Below, one piece after another: positions 12,370 through 24,657 of a stretch of 64,000 bases of DNA. Position 1 is the first letter of the stretch. Each line of letters starts with the position of its first letter. Under the pieces are notes generated by a model, which was given only the letters and a program-made list of their open reading frames with translations, did no database searches and was not told the DNA's origin. Source of the DNA: Angiostrongylus vasorum (taxonomy: Eukaryota > Nematoda > Chromadorea > Rhabditida > Metastrongylidae); the NCBI GenBank assembly GCA_018806985.1, contig JADANN010000364.1:7235001-7299000 (forward strand). Direction: 5' to 3'. A program made the translations under genes and the position numbers.

Positions 12370-12720
12370 TTATGTTAACTTTTTTTATCTACTGCCTATT
12401 ACAATTTTTCGCGGTAGGATATTATGTGTGATACAACTACAAAGATGCCGAGATATTTGCAAAATTCCAGACCTCAGGTGTCTGCGGTGGCAATTGAACA
12501 CGATATAACCCTTTCCGGTGCTAACACATTCACCAACACGCCATGCAGTTCCATGAAACACGGCTGATAGACAAGCGAAACGAAGGACCCGCAGGTTGTG
12601 GTGGTGAACGGATTAGCCGGGTTAGCTTCGGGAAAGGACAATAGCGCGTTCATTCCCACCGCAGATGCCTACGGTCCGGAGTTTTGTAAATACCTTAGCA
12701 GCATTGTGGTCGTGGAATTT
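12370..12720. repeat. two SINE-B copies head to head (inverted pair)
   Basis: A reverse copy (12370 to about 12560: GCGGTAGGATATTATGTGTG, GAGATATTTGCAAAATTCC) is followed directly by a forward copy (AAGCGAAACGAAGGACCC, TGGTGGTGAACG, ATAGCGCGTTCATTCCCACC). The pair could form a hairpin. Confidence 0.75.
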
Positions 12721-12779
12721 ATGTATCGGATTTTTTCTGATACCTGATATTATGGAAGTGCTTGATTGTGTAAATTGTG

Positions 12780-12860
12780 CGCGAATTTGACCTCTACAGG
12801 CTCTGAATAAAGAGAAACCTCTGAAACGTCAGCCCGTATTGAATAAACCTTGTTATTGGC
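12780..12860 (+). repeat. foldback family F half-element
   Basis: CAGGCTCTGAATAAAGAGAAACC then TGAAACGTCAGCC and TGAATAAACC match the family core in the right-arm orientation. Confidence 0.5.
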
Positions 12861-13420
12861 AAATTCGTGTCTGTCCAAGAACGAAACAGTAATTTATAAT
12901 CCTTAAGAATACAACTTCAATAAAATTCTGACCACCGACTAGTTGATGCGACTATTGTACTTTTCTGGAATTTCTTTTAATTCATTTCTTCGCAACCGAA
13001 CTCATTCACGTCAAGCGTCAATGAAATGTTCAAAATGAGTCATTCAATTATGAAACTACTTAGAACCGGCAGATATCAGTCTATCGGGACAGAGGGAAAA
13101 GAGAATCAGGGTGAAAGGAATCTCATTAAACCTTCTAAAAGGAGTTGTAAAGTTTCTCTATGCTTTGTTTTGATGATAGTTCAGTTATGAAGAGCTTCAT
13201 CTTTTCACCTAATGCTGAGAATAGAGAGATTTTCACTGAAGCTTTCGTTCCCTGACGGTGAAACATTCTCAAGAATGGTGTACGAAAGTGAAATATTTCC
13301 AAAAATTGTAAACAAAGCACTGTTTTGTATTTCTATGAGTTTCATTGGAAATGTCATGGTATTTTCATGCTTAAAAAAAGATGTCATGATAGGAGAAATG
13401 AACAGATACCAGCTTAGTTT

Positions 13421-13682
13421 AAAAAGGACAAAGCTCTCGGTATTGATGAATGCTTGAGGGATGCGACTGCGGCATTCGACTTCATTAAGCATCGTTTAGA
13501 GGTGACTGAATGCACATCTGGCCCTTACAATGAAACCGGTGCTGCTATCCTTCCAGAAAAGTCTGGCACCAATCCGCCGATCCCGGCGGGATGGAAGGCT
13601 TGGTGGGCCAGAGACGTGGGAATCGATTCCACCACGTATGTGTCGCAGGGCGCCTCCGACCACTGCGCCACACGCGCCCTTA
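13421..13682 (-). repeat. SINE-A copy
   Basis: Reverse orientation; the plus strand shows GGGATGGAAGGCTTGGTGGG and ends CACTGCGCCACACGCGCCCT, the reversed tRNA-like head. Box A and box B are well preserved. Confidence 0.88.
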
Positions 13683-14724
13683 TTTTAAGTCTCCGGAAAG
13701 GGAAGAAGGCTTAAGTTAGTAGATGGATGTATGTTTCGTAATCTTTTAATTATCATTACGCAAGCTTTAACGACACCGAGATTACGGCTCATGAAGTGAA
13801 TGCTGGAAGACCAATCATCTCCATGAAGCACCTCTTTTCTCAGCGACTGTTCTAAGTCATCAAATGAAAGTGTTTGTCGAAACATTGTCTTATCATTTGC
13901 AACGCCCGTGTAATCCTTATCCATTAAATAAGTATTATTAAATTCTTTTGATCGTTTCTGTTTGCTAGGCAAGACCTGGCTATTGTTCCAGTGCTCGCTT
14001 GAAAGACACGGAGAGCCGCATATATTTTTCAGTGTTTTTTTCTATTTGTGTAGTTTTTTACAACAGGCAAAACCATATATAGTTTGGGAAGCCTGCAAAG
14101 CAAACCGCAAACATGAGGCCATTTCACTGAAGACCATGCAATGTTCGTAGGCTTTTTGGCCTGAAGATCTTCACAAAAGTCTTCGGAGCAAACTTGAGTT
14201 TCTTTTTAGTGGAAGTCACCCAAGGCTAGTAGGTTTTTGGCCACGTCGAGTGCGTAACTCAGTTGAATCAGATTACGTCCCAGAAAAAAGTACAAGGGTG
14301 CCTTAGATCTGTTCGTGTCTGATCACCCGTTTGGCAACGTGATACGTAAGCTGACAATTAGTCGACTCTAGACCTCTCATGCAGAGTTGGCAAAGACCAC
14401 TCTTTATATATCAAATGATCCAATTAAACGTTATCTAGATGAAAATACTTCTATGCTAAAGTGCTCTACTTTAATCAATAAAGTACACTAACTTCTTTCT
14501 GGGAGCGTCTTTCGACCGAGATATCGTTGTCGTTGCTTTCTAATCATTGCATTCATTATTGTAGAAGTGATATTATAAAGTCTGAATAGCCGAAGTAGAT
14601 GGCTACAATAGGTAGCGCTGTAATTTGATTCACCACATATCACGTGTAGCTCTTTTCGAAATAATTCCTCAAATAAACACTGATCTTTTTACGTTCGTAT
14701 TTAATGATTTTCTAGTAAAGGCTT

Positions 14725-15003
14725 CATGGTTTGGCGCAGTAGTCGGAGGCGCCCTACAACACACACGTGAGATCGATCCCTGCGCCCATGGCTCACCAAG
14801 CCTTTCATCCCTATGGGGTCGGCAAATTGGTATCAGACGTCTGGAAAGATAGCAGCATTGGCTCGGTACTTAGGTAGGCCACCGTGAGTCATTGTAAAGG
14901 CCAAATATGCATTCAATCACCTCCAAACGATGCTTGATGAAGTCGAATGCATGGCGTGCACCTCAGGGATTGGTTAACACCAAAAGCTTTACCTTTTTAT
15001 CCT
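14725..15003 (+). repeat. SINE-A copy
   Basis: Complete copy from TTTGGCGCAGTAGTCGGAG through CATTCAATCACCTCCAAACG to a TTTACCTTTTTATCC tail. Confidence 0.88.
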
Positions 15004-15049
15004 TTCATTTAATCATTTAGAGTCTGTAACATAACGATTAGATGTTTCC

Positions 15050-15280
15050 TACAGTACACACGTGGTCAATTATTCAATCTCTCGGCCTGGTAAACCTACT
15101 CTTCCGTACCTCCGAAGTAGGGCAAATTGATGCCAGATTTGTCTCGGAGAACAAGAACACTGAATGGATATATCGTCAAATAGGCAGTCAACTGCTTCAA
15201 CGATGTTACGGTTGGAGTCGAATGCATTGTGCGTTCATCAGCGATTGATAGACGTCGAACATCTTCTTTTTATCTGTTAT
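15050..15280 (+). repeat. SINE-A copy, diverged
   Basis: GGGCAAATTGATGCCAGATT and GTCGAATGCATTGTGCGTTC are diverged family sequence, directly behind the copy at 14725. Confidence 0.65.
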
Positions 15281-15964
15281 ATGGCAATTCATTGAATGTC
15301 AGTAAAAGTTTCATTTTGACTAACCTCACGTTTTTTGTGCATTCTTTGTAAAAACCATGTCATTAAGTGTTTTTTAAGCTAATTATTCAAAATGTCATCT
15401 AGAGCATGGCACTCGGAAATGGATGATTTAACAGGAATCCGTAGCGAGCATGCACCATCCCTCCTAAAGAAGTCGATTCCGTATCCCTTGTCTCTGACTC
15501 ATCGAATCAGTTTGACACTGTACCAAGCATTTTCATAAACAGATGTGTTGATGCATTTGAAAGTGTTTAACATTGTACCCTTATGTAAATTTCGGCTAAG
15601 CACCTGAAAGCAAGTGAAGAGTGAAGAGGGTGAACTGCATATGTTTTCGAAACGTTTCCTGGAGAAAAAGACCACATCGGCACTAAGAGGTTTCTGCTAG
15701 TTATCTTATGATTACAGTTTTTCTTAAACCCGTAATGAATAGAAGGCTTTCGTGTGAGTTCTGCGATCTTCTATGTTCACTGAACAAGTAGGATCCTGTC
15801 GTTATCTCTTGTGCAAGATAGAATCCATCATGTTCCAACCACTCACTGAGCAGTTTTATTACAAAGAATAGAAGGTTTGTTGACACGAAGGTTTTTATAT
15901 GCATTAAAGCTACGGGCATTATTACAGTCCCAACTTTAATTTCTATGTTCACAGGCAAAAAGGA

Positions 15965-16100
15965 GGAAAGCTTGGGGCGATGATCAATCCCTGAGGATGC
16001 GATATGCACTCGATTAGACTCACGTCGTAGAGGTGACTGAAGGCATATTTCGCTCATAAACTTGTGCTGGCTGGTCGATGCATCAAGCCAGTGTTTTTAT
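15965..16100 (-). repeat. SINE-A 3' fragment
   Basis: The plus strand reads GATGATCAATCCCTGAGGAT and GAGGTGACTGAAGGCATAT, the reversed family 3' end. It explains the start of a long minus-strand frame here. Confidence 0.65.
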
Positions 16101-16669
16101 CTTCCTTCCCACATAGATGCGGTCTCAGGTTGCATATCCAAAGTGAGAGAGGACTTGGATAACACAGGAAGCGACATTGTAGTAACGAAGCCACATATAT
16201 TGTAAACCACCACCTAAGCATTGCCCTCCTTGTTTCCGGTAGTAAAACAAGACTATAATAGCTTAACTAAGGTTTTTTGTAGCAATAGGACGAAGTGCTT
16301 GGGAAGCAGATAACGATAGAGCACAATGTTGAGAATAAAAACTATATATCTTGCACTTCGTTGAACTGTTCTGACCCTCACTTCATGTTGTTTAGAAGTT
16401 CAAGCGCTTTCAGCCGATTGTGTTTTAATTTAAGCACTCCTTCACTTTCTGATTTCACATGTGGTTAGGCTCTGGAATAATTTCTGGCATGCTTATGAAC
16501 TCTCAATGTGTTCTGGACCCCTTCCGTGTTAAAAAAGAATTATATATTGTATTCACCGAATGTAAACATATGAGGAAAAAAATGCTTCATGTTAACAAGA
16601 TTTTGTTCATATCAAAGCAGCTCTTTCTTCTTTTCACTGTCTATTTTAATCCGCATATAATCTGATACC

Positions 16670-17035
16670 TCCCAACGGTTCACCGCCTCATCGTGGTTGG
16701 CAGGTGTTCCTGGGTGTCGGACTGCGATGTACAGTCTATAGGACACTCGTTCCCGCGGCAGGGTCTCCCAAGCTGAGAAGAAGTCAGGCGTTTCCGTCAG
16801 GAAGCCTAGCTACGAGTAAACCAATAAAAGGATCCACCACCGTCCTGGTATCAAAGTCGCATGGTGGCAAATCTCCCTCTGATCCACAAGGGCTGCGACT
16901 GCCTGTGGTGGTGACGACCTGGGGGCAGACTTTGCCCAGGCTGTCCTCGGGATTCCAGGAAACACCAATGGCTTAACCAGCAAATTTCCAAAAAATGGTG
17001 ATTATGCTGGGGCCCGCACAATTAGTGATGACGGG
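16670..17035 (-). repeat. repeat C copy
   Basis: Reverse of the 11.1 kb copy; the plus strand starts CACCGCCTCATCGTGGTTGG. It holds the longest version of the frame shared by this family (about 90 codons; ends TGGGGGCAGACTTTGCCCAG and a stop). Confidence 0.85.
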
Positions 17036-17489
17036 CCGTTCAAGTACTAAGTATCAAGTATAATCCCATGAGGTGTCCAGCGAAGTGTAGTGAAGCGCCT
17101 TCACCAGATATCAGACCATAGCCAATGGTATGACTTCCATAGAATTCATTTGAAGGCGATTTCATTTGGATTCGGGTTCTCACAGTATCTTCCATAACTC
17201 CATACTCGAACAAAATACAACTGCAATCGTCAACGCGGCCGATGCGAGCAGACGGGAATGAGTTAATAGCAGTCGGATCCAAACAGAAGGCCGTATACTC
17301 CCGTTGATGAGAGTGACAAAAGAACGAGGAGAGTATAAGTGCTGAAGATCAGAAGACATTCCATCGAATCCATTCATATCGCAAATTTTTTTGTAAAGTG
17401 TCTAATTTTTCCACATGACTTTTGGAACGGAGGTAGAAATCTGGACATGAGGGCGATGGCGACGACCTTTGCTTGGCTGGCAACAATAA

Positions 17490-17845
17490 ATTGATAACTT
17501 CAACGAAGCTGAGATATTTGCAAACTCTGGACCGCAGGTGCCTATGGTGGGGAACGAACGCGCTATTTTCCTTTCCGGGAGTAACGCGTTCACCACCACA
17601 CCATGCGGGTCCTTCGTTTCGCCTGTCTCTCAGCTAGTTCTATCGATCTTTTGCCATCAGCGATCACCCGTCAGCGGGATTGATCTGGGGAGCCCAAATC
17701 AGCATTGAACCCAGTTAAGCTGAGGCTATAGTTATAATCACAATTTTAACCTTTTTGCCTACTGCCTACTGTTTTTGATGGCAGGGTATATTGCGAAATA
17801 TAACTTCAACGAAGCTGAGATATTTACAAAAACTTTGGACCGCAG
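17490..17845 (-). repeat. SINE-B copy plus a truncated second copy in tandem
   Basis: A reverse copy (17490-17758) is followed in the same orientation by the 3' portion of another beginning CAGGGTATATTGCGAAATAT at about 17783. ACTTCAACGAAGCTGAGATA occurs in both. Confidence 0.8.
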
Positions 17846-17924
17846 AGAAAACGAAGGAATTGTTCCAAAAAACACGACGCTACCTAAAATGTACAAGATT
17901 TATACAGATTGGAAGGAGCTAAAA

Positions 17925-18212
17925 ACGACAAAGCCCTCAGCGTTGATCAGTCCCTCGAAGGGATGACACCATGCATTCGATTTCATTAAGCATCGTTAGG
18001 AGATGACTGCATGCATATCTAGCCTTTAGAATGACTCGCGATGGCCTACCGATGAATCGAGCAAATGAGTGCTGCTATCCTCCCAGACAATTCTGGTACC
18101 AATTTGCCGATCCCGGAGGGATGGAAGGCTTGGTGGGCCACGGGCGCGGGGATCGATTCCACATGTGTGTTGCAAGGCGCTCTCTGACCACTGCGCCATA
18201 CACGCCCTTCTT
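17925..18212 (-). repeat. SINE-A copy
   Basis: Reverse, complete; the plus strand ends GACCACTGCGCCATACACGC. It lies just downstream of the terminal exon at 18270. Confidence 0.88.
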
Positions 18213-18269
18213 ATACAGGTTAGAGATATAAAATAGTACAAGAAAGTCTAAAATTCGTCATAAAAATCT

Positions 18270-18997
18270 CTATTTTACGATTTTCTTTTGCCGAATTCGA
18301 AACGCCACAACATCCAGCTTAAGCAGTTCTCTCAACGAACGAGCAGCACTTTTGAATTGTCTGGAGATCGAAAAATTTGTTACCGCATTCTGCTTCACGA
18401 CTCTCTCTACCTGGACACGGAACTGCAGCCTATCCAGTTGATCTGCCTTTCTATTCGCTGAGCGAATAGCATTTCCTGAAAAGTTTTCATTGATTTTTTG
18501 TAAGAGACAACCATAAATAGTCACATTTTAGCTCGAAACATTTCCGAAAAATCCAAGGGTCCTCAACGAGGGTAAATAGAGTAGTAGAGAGACAAATAGA
18601 AATAAATAGAGACAAGTGAGATATTTTCTTCTCAAGTGACACGTCTGGAAAATGTATGGCGAAAAATTGGTCTATTAAATATTTTCTTACTAAGAGGGGA
18701 TATTATGGGAATTGATAACAATCCTACGATTAGTTTGTTTGGCGGGACTACATGAACCTACAGTACGAGGGAACGAAGAACAATTTCTGCGACAGAGGAG
18801 TTTACCAAGCTGGTCTTTTACTCATCAAATGACGGTTGTTGCTTAAACTTCCAAAGTTTTAGGCTTTATCGACCAAATCAATTAGATGCATTCACCTTTT
18901 ATTTTACGTGAATCTCAGTTCTTCTTCAACTTGTCTCTTTATTGTGCAACTATTCCCTATTTATCTAGATATGTATATATGTATGTGTATGCTTATA

Positions 18998-19043
<46 letters not shown>

Positions 19044-19766
19044 GCATGAATGTATGGACGAATAAATGAAATTGTATATTTGCATGTGTGACAGTTCATA
19101 TAGATGCACATATGTATGCATGCGTGTATGTACATTCATTTGTGTGAATGCTTGTGTGTACCCGGTGTTCATGCGCCTGTGTAGGTGTATTTCTGTGTGT
19201 GTACTCGCTTATGGTTTGACGACATGATTGTTATCTTCAGCTATCATTCCGAAAATTCCTGCCTTATGTGGACGACGAAAATGTCAGTCAATTTATCCGC
19301 TTCATTGCTTTTTTGACGTGGATTCTTCCGTTTCTCTCGAGGATTAATAGCAATGTTCCTCCTGTCTGCCTGTCTGTCTGTCTGTCTCTCTCTCTCTTTC
19401 TGTCTAATATCTAGTTTTTTCATTACACTGACCACCTTAAGGATTTTTTCAACATCGCTATTGACATTGTAGTCGTCTTAATTAAAAAGCAAAAAAGCAT
19501 TCGTTCTGAAGAAACACAAAAGTCCGTTCATGTCTTAATTAACCATTACCAAAGACGTGTGACGTCAACGGTGAAGGGTGACCATTAAAAAATGGCTAGT
19601 TCATTTAAAGAAAATGTACTACCCCGAAGTTGAGATTGTACTCAGTCAATTACAAGTTCTTTCCGCTTGAACGAAATTTAAAAAATGAGACCGCATGCAT
19701 CAAGAACGACGCTCACGTAGAGGTCCACCGAAATGTTCACGTAACTTGTTTCCTACTGGATTCGCA
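18270..19766 (-). CDS. 3' end of an unrecognised minus-strand gene (two exons)
   Basis: Exon 19766-19717 (after TGTTTTGCAG, donor GTGAGC) encodes ANPVGNKLREHFGGPL. It joins in phase 1 to terminal exon 18475-18270 (after AACTTTTCAG), which encodes NAIRSANRKADQLDRLQFRV and so on to VAFRIRQKKIVK and TAG. The terminal segment is basic and helical with no recognised motif. The intron is 1241 nt and contains the (TA)n tract. No polyadenylation signal was seen before the SINE at 18215. Confidence 0.38.
19001..19039. repeat. (TA)n microsatellite
   Basis: About 19 uninterrupted TA units, flanked by TATG-rich sequence to 19210. Confidence 0.95.
19362..19402. repeat. (TCTG)n/(TC)n microsatellite
   Basis: CTGCCTGTCTGTCTGTCTGT followed by CTCTCTCTC. 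The acidic or basic frames across it are artefacts. Confidence 0.85.
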
Positions 19767-19914
19767 CTGCAAAACATGAAAACAAAGTTATAGCGAAATC
19801 TTAATGAGTTCATTTCTTTTTTGTTTGAGAACTTTACAGCGAATGGAACATGAAGTTCGAAGTCTTCTCATGACTAGTATAATGACTACCGAATTCAGTG
19901 AACAATGAAAAGTC

Positions 19915-20195
19915 AATGATGCTGCGATATTTGAGCGCTCCCCAGATCAATCCCACTGACGGGTGATTGCTGATGGCACTGATCGACAGAACTAGCTGAG
20001 AGACTGGCGAAACGAAGGACCCGCATGGTGTGGTGGTGAACGCGTTAGCCCCCGGAAAGGGTAATTGCGCGTTCGTTCCCCCAGCGAAGACACCTGCGAT
20101 CCGGAGTTTTGCAAATATCTCTAGAATCATTGAAGTTATATTTCGCAACATACTCTGCCATTAAAAAGAGTAGGCAGTAAATAATAAGTTAAAAA
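19915..20195 (+). repeat. SINE-B copy
   Basis: Near complete: CAATCCCACTGACGGGTGAT, TGGTGTGGTGGTGAACGCG, CGCGTTCGTTCCCCC, TCTGCCATT and a GTAGGCAGTAAATAA tail. Confidence 0.88.
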
Positions 20196-20329
20196 AATGA
20201 AAATCAGTTTTAAGGAATTCTTCGAAACTCAACTGATTCTATTTTTCAAAACCGACCATTTTTTGACTAATCAATATCTTTTGAGATGTCATTTGTCTAT
20301 CTGAAACATCTTTTAAGATCGTTCAGTTT

Positions 20330-20835
20330 ATACGAGGTTACTAAAAAGCTTTACTCATTTCTCGCTTCGCCACCTTCGTCCACTTCACAGCTGGATTGAT
20401 CCGAGTTCATTGACCACAGCCATTTGTACTGCGATTTGGTTCTTCGATGTCAAGTCGGATCGAATCTACTGGTGTGAAGCACTACTAAAATGTGAATCTT
20501 ACTCGGTAGTGCCTCTTTTTTTTGTACGATGGTTGGCACTCATTGTCATTGATAATGATTTGAATTCATATAGACAATCCATAATGCAGTAATCGACGTT
20601 GTATCATGTGGTACCTAATGAATCAGTACTTTTCAAAACTGACCATTATTTGAAATAGTACTGCTGAGTGGGGCTCACACGAGCGGTGCTTCATTCCATA
20701 AGATTCGACTCGACGACCCACATTGCGAAAACGAGCGGTTGTGGACCGTCGACTCAGATCAATCGACTCTGAAGACGACGAACACATCGAAACGTTGAAC
20801 AAATAAAGAGATTTTGTAATAATTTTATGTAAGAT
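20330..20835. repeat. foldback family F element, diverged
   Basis: The right end has GACTCTGAAGACGACG, CATCGAAACGTTG and AATAAAGAGATTTTG. The left end (GAGGTTACTAAAAAGCTTTACT ... GGATTGATCC) is a partial reverse complement. Confidence 0.45.
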
Positions 20836-20984
20836 GACAGTCTTACAGATAACAGCTCATTCAATTTATCTCAAAAATTGACTTTCATTAAACCTCGGGA
20901 GGGGTAATCAATATTCTTCACTCTTGCTTTGAAGATGGCGAAGAGGGACCTGATCAATAATTTGGACCAATATTAATTCATTGC

Positions 20985-21275
20985 TATTAAAAAAGAGTAG
21001 GCATTAAATAAAAAGGTTAAAATTGTGATTATAACTATAGCCTCAGCTTAACTGGGTTCAATGCCGATTTGTAGCTTCCCAGAGCAATCCCGTTGACCCG
21101 GTGATTGCTGATGGCAGAGATCGATAGAACTAGCTGAGAGACAGGCGAAACGAAGGACACGCATGGTGTGGTGGTGAACGCGTTACTCCCCGGAAAGGAA
21201 AACAGCGCGTTCGTTCCCCACCATAGGCACCTGCGGTCCAGAGTTTTGCAAATATCTCAGCTTCGTTGAAGAAAT
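20985..21275 (+). repeat. SINE-B copy inserted beside another family tail
   Basis: Starts with ATTAAAAAAGAGTAGGCATT (a family 3' tail), then a new copy from TATAGCCTCAGCTTAACTGG to ATATCTCAGCTTCGTTGAAG. Confidence 0.85.
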
Positions 21276-21714
21276 ATTAATTCAGTTTAAACTCTTCTCA
21301 GATGTCAGAAAAAATAGCGAGTTTTTCCCCTAGTTTAAAGTCTAGAATAAATAAAAACCATCTCTTAGGATTTTCAGCCAGTAGGTTGAGGCTCATTTTT
21401 TGCTTGAGGAATTTTTGTTGCCATTGTTCAATTATTTTGCACACGATTTTGTTCTTGAGTGCAGTTCGTAGTCAGCGTACATCATGCAAAGCGCTCTGAC
21501 GCCATGTTATAATAGTTCTATGGCAAAATCCATTTAATTTGTGTTTCATTTGATAGTACGGTTTTTTTGAATGGCCGATGTCACATGCCGTTCGAGTCTT
21601 ATCACTTCTTTCACTTAATCATCTGAGGATTTGCATCCGGGTTATCTGAACTCCTACTCTCCCCCTCTCGCCATTGAAATACTGCATGCTAAATAAGCTT
21701 GGTTTTTCTCACAA

Positions 21715-21775
21715 GAGAACCCCATGAGAGACGCACGTTAAAGCGTTCCGACGTTTTACCAGCGTAAGCACATAA
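21715..21775. repeat. foldback family F half-element, diverged
   Basis: GCGTTCCGACGTTTTACCAGCG is a weak match to the family core. Low support. Confidence 0.25.
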
Positions 21776-21949
21776 CAGCTCCTCTGGATCCAGTTTGAAG
21801 TTCTACTGCCTTGCTATTAAGGCACTTCTACGATGACAGCGTTTATTTGACTGACTGGTTCATGACGGCATGACAAACCGAATACAAATAATACAAATGC
21901 AGTATTTGCTGTCACACAGAGGTGCAAGTGACGAGTGTTGTCGTTTTCA

Positions 21950-22045
21950 AATGAAAGCCCCTGGAGCGACATCGAACCGGGAGACCACATATGTGTGTGT
22001 CGCAAGGCAGCTGTAACCATTGCGCCACACGCTCATTAAGTGGAA
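21950..22045 (-). repeat. tRNA-like SINE head
   Basis: On the minus strand, GCGTGTGGCGCAATGGTTAC (A box) and CCCGGTTCGATGTCGC (B box) are spaced as in a tRNA. The rest of SINE-A is absent, so it is either a truncated SINE or a tRNA pseudogene. Confidence 0.6.
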
Positions 22046-22441
22046 GTGATGCAGAATAGAGCCGACTGTGTCCTCCGATTCTAGGTAATACACGCATGCA
22101 TTTTTTAAGATTAAATTCGGCATTTTTGATGCCTCTGTATTTATTTTATTGCTATTAAAGTATTTTGAAAAACCTCTTTCAATCAAAATAACCTGATTAG
22201 ATTCATATAAATTAAACCTCCTCTTATTCCCCCTCATTAAACATCTTCTTTAACAAAAAGATTTCGACAAGAAGAAAAAAAGGAAAAAGAAAAAACAGCA
22301 CTATATTATTATCTTGTCATCATCTTGAGAATGTTTGCACACAAAAAATTCGGTGCATCCATATCTATTTTCGGAAGATATCATAGCAGCTTACAAATAA
22401 GGCGAAGTTACTACGTTAATATTCTAAAATTTATAATATTT

Positions 22442-22705
22442 ACCCACATACATGGGCACGTGTGGCGCAGTGGTCGGAGGCGCCCTGGAACACACTAAGC
22501 CTTCCATCCCTCCGGGGTCGACAAATTGGTAGCAGACTTGTCTGGGAGGACAGCAGCACTGGTTCGATACATCGGTAGGCCACCGCGAGTCATTGTAAAT
22601 GCCAGATATGCATTCGATCACCTCCAAACGGTGCTTAATCCGGTGCATGGCGCATCCCTCAAGAATTGATCAACGCCGAGAGCTTTATCCCTATATTTAT
22701 TCTAT
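22442..22705 (+). repeat. SINE-A copy with internal deletion
   Basis: Head GTGTGGCGCAGTGGTCGGAG is intact. The B-box segment is missing (CCTGGAACACACTAAGCC joins directly). The 3' end is GATCAACGCCGAGAGCTTTA. Confidence 0.85.
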
Positions 22706-23239
22706 CCACATACACATAATTTCCATTGTCAACTATGAATAATTCATTTAACAGATAAACTACGAATTGGACGCACACGTCCAAATGTGACGGCGCGAGT
22801 GGACGATTTGGACGTATGGAATTCATATTCAGCTAAGTCAGTTACAGTATATTTTTTGTATGCCATGAGTATGTATTCCACACCTTGCCAAAAGCAGAGA
22901 AATGAAGAAGGTCGGATCAGTAAAGTTATTCTGTGCACTTAGTAAATTACAGAGAAATCTTTTTACGACGAATTCACTGACAACAAATTTAACTAATAAG
23001 TGACTAATATTTCATCGTAATGTCTGTGATGACTCACAGTTGTTGCATGAAATGTACTTTGATTAAAAAAGCCTGAGATAGCCTCAAACTAAACTACAAA
23101 ATCCTTGCAAACGCTGACAGCAATGTGTTTGCATGACGAGTAATAGTGACATACACTAAGTAGTAGCATACATACCACTCACACCTACCGAACAATGGAA
23201 CAAAAATCTTTTCTACAATCGTGACATGTTCATGACCTC

Positions 23240-23786
23240 TCAACTTCTATAGCTGTTGAAAAATAACTGTTTGCTCTAAAAAAGCAAGTCCACAAAGGCC
23301 GAAAACTAGGCCTCGTTCCAAGATCCAGCATGGAAAAGAAATAGGTGGCTATGAGTTTATCACCACAATGCGCTTTATTTTATTTCTCCATAACTTCCGA
23401 ATGAAATCTTGTGCACATGGTACTCCTCAGTATCCATCAAGCTGTTTTATTTCGATGTATTTGAAAATACACTTGAAATTTGGTGAATTTCTCCGATTTT
23501 ACGGTGAGGTTACACAACTTTCAAGGAATGTTTCTACAGCTGGTAACGCTTTTTCACATATCCACAACTCATCACCATAACTCACATAGCTTGGCATATT
23601 ATGCATGGGTCCAGCTGCTCTTTCAAATTCCGCGGCTTTCTTTATGAATGTCCTTGAATGCTTCTTGAACTCATTCTTCTTGGAATCCAAGGATACCCAT
23701 CCTATGGTACTTCCAGGATTACTATTACCAGAATTTATGGAGCAGATAGGAAGCTTATCAGACAACTCTGAAATCAATTTTAACAT
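23240..23786 (-). CDS. unrecognised minus-strand gene or gene end (two exons)
   Basis: A 91-codon frame at 23786-23514 starts with ATG (MLKLISELSDKLPICSINSG) and includes GPMHNMPSYVSYGDELWICE and KALPAVETFLESC, ending TGT|GTAACC. After an intron of about 238 nt ending TTTTTTAG, exon 23275-23240 adds SKQLFFNSYRS and TGA in phase 0. Codon use is coding-like throughout. The ATG directly follows CTTCAAG, which may be an acceptor, so the first exon may be internal. No domain recognised. Confidence 0.4.
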
Positions 23787-24563
23787 CTTGAAGAGATGAG
23801 AGGCCTCAGTGGCACGGTGAAGTGTCGTACCAGAGCCCTGGACTACTGAACGTAATCCCTACCGGAGCGCAACGCGCGTCAATTGTGTTTTTAGCAAGTT
23901 TTTGTCTACAAAATGAAAATTTCTACCATTTCCATTACTTCAGTGAACTTGTTTGTAGTGAGTTTGTAATACTCACGACCAACTTTCTATTAACCTCAGC
24001 ATTGATCGAGCAATTCTTTACATTCTTGTTTAGCCAACACGAGGTGTTATAACAACAGTTCACTTGTGTTAAAATTAACCAGATTGTTGAATTGACATAC
24101 TGATAACTAGTCACGAAATAGAACGAGAATGATAGTATTCCATCTCCATCAATTGCTTGCAATTACATCACATAAGTACGTTTCTAGCAAATAAGTGATG
24201 ATGAGATGTTGTCAACGTCTCCATGACAACGTCCGTCATCAAAAAGTCAGACACAGTAGGCGATTCGTGCAGAGTTCAATCTTAACTTAAAAGTCCTCCG
24301 CACGCCGGTAGCACCGATTTGAAGCCGTTGAATTAGAAAACATTGTCACTACTATGAATGTATTGAATTCGTCACCAAAGGACGAAAAAACGAAAGAAAA
24401 AAGAAAAAGCAAAAAGAGTTGGAATGTCCATATTTGAATATCATCTTTGTTTTACTTTCTGTCAAAAATATCCTGCATCCAGTTTTTGTCTTTTTCAATT
24501 TTGGTCTAAATTTTTAAGTGCGTGTCAGTCGAAAAGCGGTAAAATCTTAAAAGGTGGAGCTAC

Positions 24564-24657
24564 TTGCCGCGTCTCCAGAGCAAGATGGTAAGGGAAAAGA
24601 GCTTGAATCAAAAGAGACAATTTGCTATGTAAACTGTGCTGATGCTCTACGTGTCCC
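24564..24657 (-). CDS. possible upstream exon of the 23.5 kb minus gene
   Basis: After acceptor TGGGCTTCAG, 31 codons (GHVEHQHSLHSKLSLLIQAL...) run to CAA|GTAGCT in phase 0, which would join the exon starting at 23786. A plus-strand frame over the adjoining 24640-24775 (YVSPEAQVDFNEQFWHADAV, donor CAG|GTAGAA) is also coding-like, so the strand is not settled. Confidence 0.22.

Noticed and set aside
13685..13972. 95-codon minus frame with protein-like text (FRQTLSFDDLEQSLRKEV)
   Set aside because: No acceptable acceptor or donor at its edges. It ends beside a SINE-A. Left as a possible relic only.
15701..16057. 118-codon minus frame
   Set aside because: Its first third is the 3' end of a SINE-A copy (15965-16100).
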